A stretch of DNA of 64,000 nucleotides from Maricaulis maris_C. Its GTDB lineage: Bacteria > Pseudomonadota > Alphaproteobacteria > Caulobacterales > Maricaulaceae. The notes beneath the pieces are model-generated. The model saw nothing but the letters and a program-made list of their open reading frames with translations, did no database searches and had not been told where the DNA came from. Shown in pieces: positions 53,235-61,101 of the stretch; position 1 is the first letter of the stretch; the number at the start of each line of letters is the position of its first letter. The position numbers and the translations under genes were made by a program. The DNA lies in assembly GCF_049116555.1 (NCBI RefSeq), contig NZ_JAGDYT010000001.1, positions 248,001 to 312,000 of the forward strand, in the 5' to 3' direction.

Positions 53235-54188
53235 TCAGTCCTCGATCACGAGGCGTGCCGAAACTGCCTCGACGATCGCGTCGATCTGGTCACGATTGAA
53301 TGCCAGATCTCCGTTGCTGCCGGTAGCATCGGCGGCAAAGCGCTCTTGCACGCTTTCGAGGTCGGGCAGTTCGATCCGTTGATCGACCGCCAGGACCTCG
53401 TTGAGCGCTTCGGTCTCATCACACATGCGGTGATAGAAGTCCTTGATCTCGCCCTTCGTCGCCTCTGGCGTTTGGGCTTTGATATCCGGGGTTGCTTCGC
53501 AAAGGGCATTGGTCAGGAAGCGCGCCTTGTCGCCGATCCGGCCATTGAATGCGGACAGCAGATAAAGCTCTGCACGTGTCATTGAGCGATTGATGACGCC
53601 GCGGTCCGGCCGTTGCAGGGTTTCATGCGGCACCTCGAGGAACTCGGCAAAGCGGTCCAGAAGCTCGGCCCGATTGCTCCCATAGTTCAATGCCACGAGC
53701 TCGCAATAGGACCGTGTCTGGACGGCCTGGATATACTCGGCGGCGACTGAAGGGACCTTGTAACCTTGAAGGAATTCGGAAAACGGTTTGGAATATCCCT
53801 TGCCCTTGACGAACTGGTGGTAGCAGGAGATCGCGTGATCGAACGGGTTGCGCACGAACATCAGCATTTTGACCGTTAGGCCCGGCTGTTCCTCGACAAG
53901 GCGGTCGAGCACGAAATCCTTGTTCAGGCGCTTGAAAAATGACTCGTTGGACAGCAGGGACCGTTCAAACCCGGCGCGTTGGCTGACCCGCGCGCGATTC
54001 CGTATGTCGGCAAAATCCGGGCGACAATTGCCACTCGTGATCTCGCCGTTTTGGGCGCGCGCCAGCACACCTTTGCGTACCGGGTAATCGACACCTTGGT
54101 CCGCCAGCTCCTGCAGTGAATTGGCCAGGGCAGCCTGAATGTAGCTGGTACCGGTCTTGCCGAGCCCGACATGCATATAAAGTTTCAT
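53235..54188 (-). CDS. PAPS-dependent sulfotransferase
   Basis: The 317-residue protein begins MKLYMHVGLGKTGTSYIQ; residues 8-17 form the phosphosulfate loop. VKMLMFVRNPFDHAISCYHQF near 105-125 is the 3'-phosphate segment. It is the last gene of a minus-strand run permease - cysQ - sulfotransferase, 96 bp after cysQ. Co-location with PAP removal and sulfate uptake supports real sulfotransferase activity. The acceptor is unknown. Confidence 0.9.
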   Translation of the reverse strand: MKLYMHVGLGKTGTSYIQAALANSLQELADQGVDYPVRKGVLARAQNGEITSGNCRPDFADIRNRARVSQRAGFERSLLSNESFFKRLNKDFVLDRLVEEQPGLTVKMLMFVRNPFDHAISCYHQFVKGKGYSKPFSEFLQGYKVPSVAAEYIQAVQTRSYCELVALNYGSNRAELLDRFAEFLEVPHETLQRPDRGVINRSMTRAELYLLSAFNGRIGDKARFLTNALCEATPDIKAQTPEATKGEIKDFYHRMCDETEALNEVLAVDQRIELPDLESVQERFAADATGSNGDLAFNRDQIDAIVEAVSARLVIED

Positions 54189-54284
54189 TGTGCGCCTTTT
54201 TAGCAGCGAAATTTGTGGCCTGGTCGTTAGGCGGCCGGCTCCGGACGCGCGCCGGTCGCCATGCGTTAGCCGGAAGCCGTTTGG

Positions 54285-55082
54285 CTAGTCGATACGCCCC
54301 CATGCGACAAAGCCGCCATTGAGGTATTCGACTTCTTCCTTGGCGTACAGAAAGGGGGCACCGTCCGGCATTCGGACGCATCCACCGGCGGCATTCAAGA
54401 CGGCATGTCCCGCTCCTGTGTCCCACTCCTTGGTCGGACCGAAACGAGGGTAGACGTCGGCGCTACCCTCGGCAACAAGGCAGAATTTGAGCGAAGATCC
54501 GGCCGAGACCTTCTCGACGACGCCTTGGGCATCTGCGAAGGCAAGGGTCTTCTCGTCAGCGTGGGACCGGCTCATGACGGCGGTCATGCCGCCGGACGGC
54601 CGTGCCCGGGTGGTGATCGGGTCAAGCGCATCCGGGGACACGGTTTCGCCTGCCTTGAGGGTACCGGCCCAGGCGTCATCGCCGCCGACAAAAATACGTT
54701 CCCTCGCCGGTGCGAAGACGCACCCCGCAGTGGGTTCGCGGTTTTCGATCAACGCGATATTCACCGTAAACTCGCCATTCTTGTTGATGAACTCCTTGGT
54801 ACCATCCACCGGGTCAACCAGAATGAAGGCGCCATCTGTCTTCGGGCGGAAGCCCGCGGCGAAGCTCTCTTCGGCGAGTACCGGAACGCCCGGCAGGCAT
54901 TTTTCAAGCTCGGCGAGGATGATTTCCTCCGCCAGCTCGTCTGCATCGGTCACAGGCGACTTGTCATCCTTGCCGCGTGACTCGAAATCGGTTTTGTAAA
55001 TTTCCATGATCTTGACCGCTGCAAGCGAGCAGATGCGGGCAAACTCAAAGGCGATGGCATTCTTGTCGTCGAGGTTGGGCAT
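54285..55082 (-). CDS. cysQ: 3'(2'),5'-bisphosphate nucleotidase
   Basis: The 265-residue inositol-monophosphatase-fold enzyme has SPVTDADELAEE, LAEESF, VDPVDGTKEFINKNGEFTVNIAL and WDTGAGHAVLNAAGG, the metal and phosphate motifs of CysQ. It hydrolyses PAP, the inhibitory by-product of sulfotransferases, to AMP. ATG 55082 starts 14 bases after the permease stop; a TTG 18 bases earlier overlaps that stop. It is thus part of the sulfation module. Confidence 0.93.
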   Translation of the reverse strand: MPNLDDKNAIAFEFARICSLAAVKIMEIYKTDFESRGKDDKSPVTDADELAEEIILAELEKCLPGVPVLAEESFAAGFRPKTDGAFILVDPVDGTKEFINKNGEFTVNIALIENREPTAGCVFAPARERIFVGGDDAWAGTLKAGETVSPDALDPITTRARPSGGMTAVMSRSHADEKTLAFADAQGVVEKVSAGSSLKFCLVAEGSADVYPRFGPTKEWDTGAGHAVLNAAGGCVRMPDGAPFLYAKEEVEYLNGGFVAWGRID

Positions 55083-55096
55083 GGTTTGGGTCCGGA

Positions 55097-56824
55097 TCAA
55101 AGATAGAAATAGGTGAGGATGCTCAGGGCCGCGCAGGAATAAGCGACAAAGACAATGCTGCCAAGGCGAAGAAAATCGCTAAGGCGGTAGCGCCCCGGCG
55201 TCATCACCATCAAGTGGGTCTGATAGCCGAAAGGCATGAAGAAGCTGGCGCTGGCGCCAAACGCGGTCGCGAGGGCAAAGGCTTCCGGTGGCAGTCCGAG
55301 TTGCACAGCGGTTGCCAGCGCGACCGGCAGGGCGGTCAGGGCGGCGCTGGCATTCGAGAACAACTCGGTCATCGCCCAGGCGAAAAAGAAGATGATGGCC
55401 AGGGCGGCATAGGGTGGCAGGTCCGTCGTCATGCCGGCGATGAAACGCGCCGCCGCGTCGGCAGCCCCGGACTGGGTGATAAGCAGGCTCAGCAAGACAG
55501 CGCCCCAAAGGATGATCACCAGGTCGAAGGGGAAATTCCGCCGGACTTCGCGCGCGGTTGTCCAGTTCAGTCCAACCACCAGGGCCGCGAGGCCGAGCGC
55601 GGCTTGATGAAAGGGCACCAGCTGGGTCAGGGCGACGCCGAGAAAAATCGCAAAGCCGATCCCGAGGGTCCAGGCGGTGCGCGGCGCCATGGGCGTCTGG
55701 CCGGGGGAGTCCACATCGAGGATGTGCAGGTTGGGGCGCACATTGTCACGGCTGCCGAAATCGGGCCCGGCTGACAGGATGAGCACATCGCCGGTTCGCA
55801 GCCGGATATCGCCCAACTTGCCGGATAGTCGTTCGTCTCCACGACGCACAGCCATGACGGAGGCGTTGAAGCGGGCCCGGAAATCTGCCTCGCGCAGGGT
55901 CCGGCCATCGAGCAGGCTTTGTCCGCTGATTACGGCGTGGAAGAATTCATCGGCGGCCTGCTGTTTCGGCGCCGCGTCCAGTGTGAGGCCGGAAATTCCA
56001 TGCAATTCGTCGAAATGTGAGACATCGCCGACAAAAATGAGCCGGTCGTTGGCTTGCAGGACAAAGGCTGGGTGAACCGGTCGGATCACACGGCTGCCGC
56101 GAATGATCTCGGCCAGGTAGAAGCTGTGCAGTTTCCGCAATCGGCCTGCCGCGACGCTCCGTCCGGCCAGGCTCGAGCCTTCCTCGATCCGCGCCTCGAT
56201 ATGGAATACGCCGCTGGTGTCCGTCTCCGGCGCCTCCCGGTCCTTGAGCAGGATCGGGGCAAAAAGGACAAGCGCGACAAAAACGGCGGTCAGAACCGCC
56301 GCTCCCGGGAGGGCGAAATCGAAGACGGATAATTCGATGCCCATTCGGGCGGCCTCACCCGTGACCATCAGGCTTGCGGAGGTTCCAAATGGCGTGAGCA
56401 TCCCGCCAGCCAGAGCAATGTAGGACAGCGGCAGGAGCAGGAGGTGGGGCGAAATGTCAGGGCGGCGGACGGCCGGGCCCAGCAAGGCGGCAACCACGGC
56501 CGTATTGGGCGTGGCTGATGAGGCGAGCGCGGCTGAGCCGAGAAACCGCATCAGTGTCATGCGAGGCGACCGTCCCGGTCGGCCAAAGACCGCGCGACTC
56601 AGGCCGGGCAGCTTGGCCAGAGCTGAGGCGATGATCACCAGGCTCGTCACGGCTAGAATGGCTGGCGTCGTAAGGCGTTCGATCGCCTCATCAAACGAAA
56701 TGCGTCCCGTCAGAATGACCGCCGCGGCGAACAGGGCGAAGGCGCGCGCCGTTGACAGGCGCCCGGACAGCAACACGCCGCCCAGGATCAGCACTAGGGC
56801 AGCATCGATCAAGTATTCACTCAC
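55097..56824 (-). CDS. SLC13-type permease with TrkA-C domains, probable sulfate uptake
   Basis: About 575 residues with two sets of membrane helices (about 1-190 and 395-575; conserved SATPNTAVVAALLGP and TPFGTSASLMVTG). They flank two RCK/TrkA-C domains (HIEARIEEGSSLAGRSV and SGQSLLDGRTLREADFRARF). Such SLC13/DASS members in marine bacteria carry sulfate or similar anions, and the direct coupling to cysQ supports sulfate. The start is GTG 56824 with GGGGGC upstream; in-frame codons before it run antisense into the glycosyltransferase gene and look non-coding. Start choice is uncertain. Confidence 0.85.
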   Translation of the reverse strand: MSEYLIDAALVLILGGVLLSGRLSTARAFALFAAAVILTGRISFDEAIERLTTPAILAVTSLVIIASALAKLPGLSRAVFGRPGRSPRMTLMRFLGSAALASSATPNTAVVAALLGPAVRRPDISPHLLLLPLSYIALAGGMLTPFGTSASLMVTGEAARMGIELSVFDFALPGAAVLTAVFVALVLFAPILLKDREAPETDTSGVFHIEARIEEGSSLAGRSVAAGRLRKLHSFYLAEIIRGSRVIRPVHPAFVLQANDRLIFVGDVSHFDELHGISGLTLDAAPKQQAADEFFHAVISGQSLLDGRTLREADFRARFNASVMAVRRGDERLSGKLGDIRLRTGDVLILSAGPDFGSRDNVRPNLHILDVDSPGQTPMAPRTAWTLGIGFAIFLGVALTQLVPFHQAALGLAALVVGLNWTTAREVRRNFPFDLVIILWGAVLLSLLITQSGAADAAARFIAGMTTDLPPYAALAIIFFFAWAMTELFSNASAALTALPVALATAVQLGLPPEAFALATAFGASASFFMPFGYQTHLMVMTPGRYRLSDFLRLGSIVFVAYSCAALSILTYFYL

Positions 56825-56991
56825 GCGTCGTGCCCCCGTGCGATCGACATGTTTCACGAACCGCGTGATTACGGTCCCGAGTGGAATGCTGCGGGAGATG
56901 TGGGAGAAGTTCGCTGCAGCCGGAAACCATGCTAACCGCTCTCGGGTGAATTGAAAGCCGCTGCGATGCAGCAAGTTGACCGGGTACTGAG

Positions 56992-58020
56992 TTGTCCAAC
57001 GTTGCTGATATCTCTGTTTTGGTCGTCGCCTACAAGAGCCGCGCGACGATTGGGGCCTGCATGCGGGCACTCGAGGCGCAAAGTCGCAGGCCGCGCGAAA
57101 TTCTCGTCCTTGAGAATGGATCCCCGGCTGGTGAGCGCGTTGAGTCGGGTGATCTACCCGATGGCGTGCGATTGATCGCACAGGACGACAATCTTGGATT
57201 CGCGGCGGGCAATAATCTGCTCGCGAAATCCGCGTCATCCGGCTGGATCGTTTTCTTGAACCCGGATGCTTTTGCTCATCCTGACTGGGTCGCCGAACTC
57301 GAGCTCGCGACACAACGCTATCCCGCCGTGAGTCTGTTTGGTTCGACCCAGTATTGTGCCGACACGTCAGGCCTGCTCGACGGGGTGGGGGATGTGTTCC
57401 ATGCGACGGGGCTGGCTTATCGCGCCGGCTTCATGCGCCCGGTAGCGCTCTTGCCGATCGAGGGCGAAGTATTTGGTCCCTGCGGCGCGGCTGCCATGAT
57501 CCGGCGCTCGCTTTTCCAGGCGCTCGATGGGTTCGATGAAAGCCTGTTCTGCTACAGCGAAGATGTTGATCTGGCGTTTCGTGCGCGTCTGCTCGGGGAG
57601 CGTGCCATTCAGCTTCGCGGTGCCGCTGTCGATCATGTGGGTTATGCGTCATCGGGCCGCCGGTCGGAGTTCGCGACCTATTACGGTGTTCGCAATCGAT
57701 TGACCGTATACCTGAAAAACATGCCGGGCTGGCTCCTGCCGGTGACGCTTCCCTTCCATATCGCCGCGACAGCACTGCTGTCGCTGGGGGCAATCAAGAA
57801 CGGTCAGTTCCGGTTGTTCTGGAGGGCCATATTTGACGCCTTGAGCCGGTTGCCCACCACATTCACGGCGCGAAGACAGATTCAGAAGACCCGCAAGGTG
57901 TCTCCCGGCAAGGTCGCGCAAATGATTTCCTGGAGCTCCTACGACCTGCTAGCGCGGATGCCGGATGTGAGACCCTACCGGGAGGAGACTAGTCACAAGG
58001 GGTCTCCTCCAGCGCCGTGA
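56992..58020 (+). CDS. GT2-family glycosyltransferase
   Basis: The 342-residue protein has a GT-A nucleotide-sugar domain: ISVLVVAYKSRATIGACMRAL, LGFAAGNN, VFLNPDAFAHPDWV (DxD-like NPDA) and YSEDVDLAFRARLLG with the catalytic ED. This resembles rhamnosyl- and N-acetylglucosaminyl-transferases such as WbbL. The C-terminal region (about 235-300) has a membrane-associated segment. Start TTG 56992 lacks a strong ribosome site. The last 32 bp overlap the 3' end of the convergent gene. Confidence 0.9.
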   Translation: MSNVADISVLVVAYKSRATIGACMRALEAQSRRPREILVLENGSPAGERVESGDLPDGVRLIAQDDNLGFAAGNNLLAKSASSGWIVFLNPDAFAHPDWVAELELATQRYPAVSLFGSTQYCADTSGLLDGVGDVFHATGLAYRAGFMRPVALLPIEGEVFGPCGAAAMIRRSLFQALDGFDESLFCYSEDVDLAFRARLLGERAIQLRGAAVDHVGYASSGRRSEFATYYGVRNRLTVYLKNMPGWLLPVTLPFHIAATALLSLGAIKNGQFRLFWRAIFDALSRLPTTFTARRQIQKTRKVSPGKVAQMISWSSYDLLARMPDVRPYREETSHKGSPPAP

Positions 58021-58573
58021 TCCGAACGGAGACGAGGTCGATCGTGTTGGCATTGCTTGCCCAGTCAGGCCAGATGGCCAGATAGGCTTGTGGCCAGGTG
58101 CAAACGGTCGAGACGACCTCCAGCTCGACAGTCGCGAGGTCTGCGGACAGCTCAACCACCTCCCAGGAGGCCTGCCCCCGATCTGGCATGAAGAAGTTCA
58201 GCTGAGCGGTGCGGGCGCCTTGCAATGAACTCGATCGAAGCTGGTAGGTGACGCGGAGGCGGTGGCCTTCAAAGGCGCGCAATTCCTGCTCGGAGAGCGT
58301 AAAGAATGCTCCGGCTGACTGAACGCCGTCCAGTGGGCCTCTTGCGGCACTGATCTGGGCATAGCGGGTGTCGCCCTCTGCCAGAAAACTGGCCGTCAGA
58401 CCATTGCCCGTTACCAGGCCGGACAGCGCTTCTCCTTCGATTATGGTTCCTTCCGTCAGGATTTCTTCCGGCGACCGGTGCGTGCTGTCACCGAAGCTGA
58501 CCGCGGCGGTGATCATGCCAGCGGAGGCAGCTGCGGCGAGCGGATAAAAAGCCCAGTCGGGTAAGGAAAGCAT
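57989..58573 (-). CDS. Membrane-anchored protein of unknown function
   Basis: I do not recognise this 194-residue protein. An N-terminal hydrophobic segment (WAFYPLAAAASAGMITAAVSF) suggests an inner-membrane anchor or uncleaved signal. The remaining 160 residues look beta-rich, with several Trp and Tyr and two late cysteines (STVCTWPQ and EETPCD). The pattern recalls carbohydrate-binding jelly-roll domains, which is only a guess. It overlaps the glycosyltransferase gene tail to tail by 32 bp. Confidence 0.7.
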   Translation of the reverse strand: MLSLPDWAFYPLAAAASAGMITAAVSFGDSTHRSPEEILTEGTIIEGEALSGLVTGNGLTASFLAEGDTRYAQISAARGPLDGVQSAGAFFTLSEQELRAFEGHRLRVTYQLRSSSLQGARTAQLNFFMPDRGQASWEVVELSADLATVELEVVSTVCTWPQAYLAIWPDWASNANTIDLVSVRITALEETPCD

Positions 58574-58799
58574 GCGGGTGTGCGCCTGTTAGCGAGGAGG
58601 TCGGAACAGATTCCCTGTTTGGACCGCGCGGCAGCCATCGTCAATTGTCCGTCCACGCCGAGGCAAGGTCGGAGACTGCGAGATGCTGACCTCTATCTTG
58701 CCGTTTTTCATCGGCATGAATCGGTCTGGAGTCAAAGTCACAGGGGATAAAGTTGACGAAGAACTTGAACTTTCTCGCGACACGGCCGATTCTCAGCGC

Positions 58800-59093
58800 A
58801 TGAACGTGCGTTCCGACATGCCCGAAGATGTGCTCGACGCTGTGATCGCCCGCCTCGACAAGGCCATGGGGCGTGTCGAAGGTGCGGCGCGGTCCATGCG
58901 TAATCGTGTCCACACGGCCGAAGCGGCTGCGATCGAGGCCCGCGATGCGGATGTTGATCGCGCCAATCTCGCCGAGGCGCTCGATCAGGCGCGCGGACGT
59001 GAGGCTGTGCTGCAGGACGCTGCCCAGATCGCGTCAGACACGCTGGACGTCGCGATCGCGGATTTGCGTGATCTCATGGCCGAGGAGGGGTGA
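58800..59093 (+). CDS. Coiled-coil protein upstream of zapA (DUF4164-like)
   Basis: The 97-residue predicted all-helical protein is rich in Ala, Arg, Asp and Glu (VLDAVIARLDKAMGRVE, then AADIAL-type heptads to LRDLMAEEG). Small coiled-coil proteins of this kind precede zapA in many alphaproteobacteria, hinting at a division-related role. ATG 58800 gives the usual family length. ATG 58683 has a better ribosome site (CGGAG) but would add 39 residues of less likely sequence. It ends five bases before zapA. Confidence 0.72.
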   Translation: MNVRSDMPEDVLDAVIARLDKAMGRVEGAARSMRNRVHTAEAAAIEARDADVDRANLAEALDQARGREAVLQDAAQIASDTLDVAIADLRDLMAEEG

Positions 59094-59097
59094 AGCG

Positions 59098-59520
59098 ATG
59101 TCGCGGGTCACAGTCACCCTGAATGGACGCGACTTCACCATTGGCTGCGAGGCAGGCCAGGAAGCCTATTTGCGCGAACTTGCTGGTACGCTCGACACGC
59201 GGGTCTCCGATGTTTCCGGTCAGGTCGGACAGATCGGAGATTTGCGCCTTCTGTTGATGGCCTCACTCATCCTGGTCGACGACCTCAAGGAATCTGATAG
59301 CCGCATCGAAGCGCTGGAAAGTCAGGTTCAGCGCCTGACCCATGAAAACCATGGCGCGAGCAGTTTGCATGCTGAGGCGCGTGGGCGGCTCGCCGGACAA
59401 TTGGGGCGTCTGGCGGAGCGCATGGAAGCCATTGCTGGCGCAATCGAGACCGAGGATCCCGGCGAATGCGATGCCGACTCGCCTGCACAAGATGATGCCT
59501 ACGCGGAAGCTGGCGCTTGA
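59098..59520 (+). CDS. zapA: Cell division protein ZapA
   Basis: The 140-residue protein has the ZapA N-terminal domain (VTVTLNGRDFTIGCEAGQEAYLRELAGTLDTRV at 3-36) followed by a coiled-coil tail. It promotes FtsZ filament bundling at the division ring. The acidic C-terminal extension of about 30 residues is longer than in enteric ZapA. It is followed by the 6S RNA and the folate cyclo-ligase gene, the arrangement known from many proteobacteria. Confidence 0.92.
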   Translation: MSRVTVTLNGRDFTIGCEAGQEAYLRELAGTLDTRVSDVSGQVGQIGDLRLLLMASLILVDDLKESDSRIEALESQVQRLTHENHGASSLHAEARGRLAGQLGRLAERMEAIAGAIETEDPGECDADSPAQDDAYAEAGA

Positions 59521-59529
59521 GCTCGAGGG

Positions 59530-59690
59530 CATTCGCCTCCACATAGGGGGTGGCGGTCATCTGCTGCGTGCGACCGGAGCGTCTATCCTGCGGACCGTAC
59601 ACCTCCACGAGGGAACTGCCTCTGTCTGGGACCGTGGTCCCGTTTAAGTGGTGCCCACCTGAACTGTCGGGTTTGTGGGGATAAACACGC
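59530..59690 (+). ncRNA. ssrS: 6S RNA, regulator of RNA polymerase
   Basis: Boundaries are approximate. The 196-base gap between zapA and the folate cyclo-ligase gene is the classic 6S locus. CTCCACA (59537-59543) can pair with TGTGGGG (59674-59680) to close the molecule. GGTGG (59549-59553) pairs with CCACC (59655-59659). The hairpin GGGACC-GT-GGTCCC (59628-59641) followed by GTTTAAG resembles the 3' half of alphaproteobacterial 6S RNAs. 6S mimics an open promoter and sequesters housekeeping RNA polymerase. Confidence 0.75.
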
Positions 59691-59716
59691 TCTGACGGCG
59701 CAAGTGGAGCCGCCAC

Positions 59717-60286
59717 ATGATTTCCTCCGCCGACAAGCCGGCGCTGCGCGCACGATTGCTGGATCTGCGCGGCAAGGCCGCACAGGCAAAGCCGAAGGCC
59801 GGCGCGCTTCTCGCGGAGACGTTTCCGGGCGACTGGGTGCCGGAAACGTCAGTCTGCATTGCCGGCTACTGGCCACTGGCCGGCGAAATGGACCCGCGCC
59901 CGCTGATGGCGCGTTTGGCGACCGCTGGACATTCCATCTGTTTGCCGGTCGTTGTCGGCGACGGTCAGTCCCTGGAGTTTCGATCCTGGCAGCTCGGTGA
60001 TGCGCTCGAGCGAAAGGCGCTGGGGGTCATGGAGCCGCTCTCCCACCAGCCCGTCTGTCAGCCAAGCCTGCTTCTCGTGCCATTGGTCGGGTGTGACCGA
60101 TCCGGAAACCGGCTCGGATACGGCAAAGGGTATTATGACCACACCCTCTCAGCCCTGCGTGCGGCGCGAGCGATAAGGGCTATCGGGTTGGCTTTTGACT
60201 GCCAGATGGTTGCCGACCTGCCTGCAGACGGTCATGATCAGCCACTGGATGCATTGGCGACAGAAAGCCGCTTTGTGGTGTTTTGA
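59717..60286 (+). CDS. 5-formyltetrahydrofolate cyclo-ligase
   Basis: The 189-residue protein matches the YgfA/FAU1/MTHFS family (also called fthC or fau). LRARLLDLR is near the N-terminus, IAGYWPLAGEMDPRPL and LLLVPLVGCDRSGNRLGYGKGYYD near the C-terminus hold the ATP and substrate motifs. It converts 5-formyl-THF to 5,10-methenyl-THF. It is likely co-transcribed with 6S RNA, as in Escherichia coli. Confidence 0.94.
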   Translation: MISSADKPALRARLLDLRGKAAQAKPKAGALLAETFPGDWVPETSVCIAGYWPLAGEMDPRPLMARLATAGHSICLPVVVGDGQSLEFRSWQLGDALERKALGVMEPLSHQPVCQPSLLLVPLVGCDRSGNRLGYGKGYYDHTLSALRAARAIRAIGLAFDCQMVADLPADGHDQPLDALATESRFVVF

Positions 60287-60324
60287 CCGATCATCCGAGG
60301 GTGCGGAAGCCAATTCGGGGCGTC

Positions 60325-60735
60325 ATGACTTTTACTGTTACACATGATCCAGCGAATTCAGCCGCTTGCCTGACCCACACCGGTTCGGTGGATGCGGACG
60401 AGATCAAGGCGTCGCGCCTTGAGCTCAAGGACGTCGCGAATGCTCAGAGCGTTCGCGGTGCGCTGATCAATATTACCGATTCCACCATCACGGCGGAACC
60501 GGTGGAGATCATCGAGAATGTTCAGGGCTTGGTCGATGATCTGAGGCCCGGTACCAAGCTCGGCTTTGTCGGGCGGCCTGAAGATCAGGAAACCGTGTCG
60601 ATGATTGTGGCCACTGTTGCTCATTCGACGGGGCGTCTGGTGGGCCAGTTCCACGCGCTCGACAAGGCGCTGTGCTGGGTCCGGCTGGACTGGGAAGCGG
60701 CGGCAGCCTGTGATTGCCTGCCGATCACGGAGTGA
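60325..60735 (+). CDS. Conserved-looking protein of unknown function
   Basis: The 136-residue protein has no clear family for me. It is predicted alpha/beta, with strands FTVTHD, GALINITD and KLGFVGRP separated by helices, loosely recalling a STAS-like or SpoIIAA-like fold. Three Cys/Trp residues sit near the C-terminus (LCWVRLDW, ACDCLP). ATG 60325 follows CGGGG; a TTG at 60283 overlapping the upstream stop is possible. It follows the folate cyclo-ligase gene in the same direction. Confidence 0.62.
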   Translation: MTFTVTHDPANSAACLTHTGSVDADEIKASRLELKDVANAQSVRGALINITDSTITAEPVEIIENVQGLVDDLRPGTKLGFVGRPEDQETVSMIVATVAHSTGRLVGQFHALDKALCWVRLDWEAAAACDCLPITE

Positions 60736-60770
60736 CAGGCGGCAGCTGATCCGGAGCTGCGGGCGAGGGT

Positions 60771-60941
60771 CTAGTAGAGCTCGTCCCGAACAATGCTTCT
60801 CCGATTCAGCATCGGGTCGTCAGCGACAGGTTCGAAGGTTTCGAGGCGTCCGTCGGCGAGAGATGGGGCCGGCTGGGCCCGTGCTCCGCTCAGTGATGAA
60901 AGACAGACGCAAATGGCCAGTGCCACGAAAATAATGCGCAT
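60771..60941 (-). CDS. Small secreted protein, unknown
   Basis: A 56-residue protein with a signal peptide (MRIIFVALAICVCLSSLSGARA, cleavage near ARAQ) and a mature part of about 33 residues (LADGRLETFEPVADDPMLNRRS). A GGGGGGATC ribosome site precedes ATG 60941, which supports expression. It lies between the convergent unknown gene and the ahcY terminator. Function unknown. Confidence 0.55.
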   Translation of the reverse strand: MRIIFVALAICVCLSSLSGARAQPAPSLADGRLETFEPVADDPMLNRRSIVRDELY

Positions 60942-61043
60942 TGTGATCCCCCCAATCCCGACAGCAAGGCGAGCCGCAGGGCTCCGCGTAGGCAATTGCA
61001 GGGCAATCTTTGCGTGCAGGAGTGGGGCAGGTGGTTGGTCGCC

Positions 61044-61080
61044 CAAAAAAAGGCGCATCGCAGCTTGCGACGCGCCTTTT
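61044..61080 (-). terminator. Rho-independent terminator of the metK-ahcY unit
   Basis: Read on the minus strand, AGGCGC-G-TCGCA pairs with TGCGA-T-GCGCCT (one mismatch) and is followed by a run of seven T. It ends 21 bases after the ahcY stop codon. Confidence 0.9.
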
Positions 61081-61101
61081 CGATGTGCGTCGGGCCGCCG
61101 A

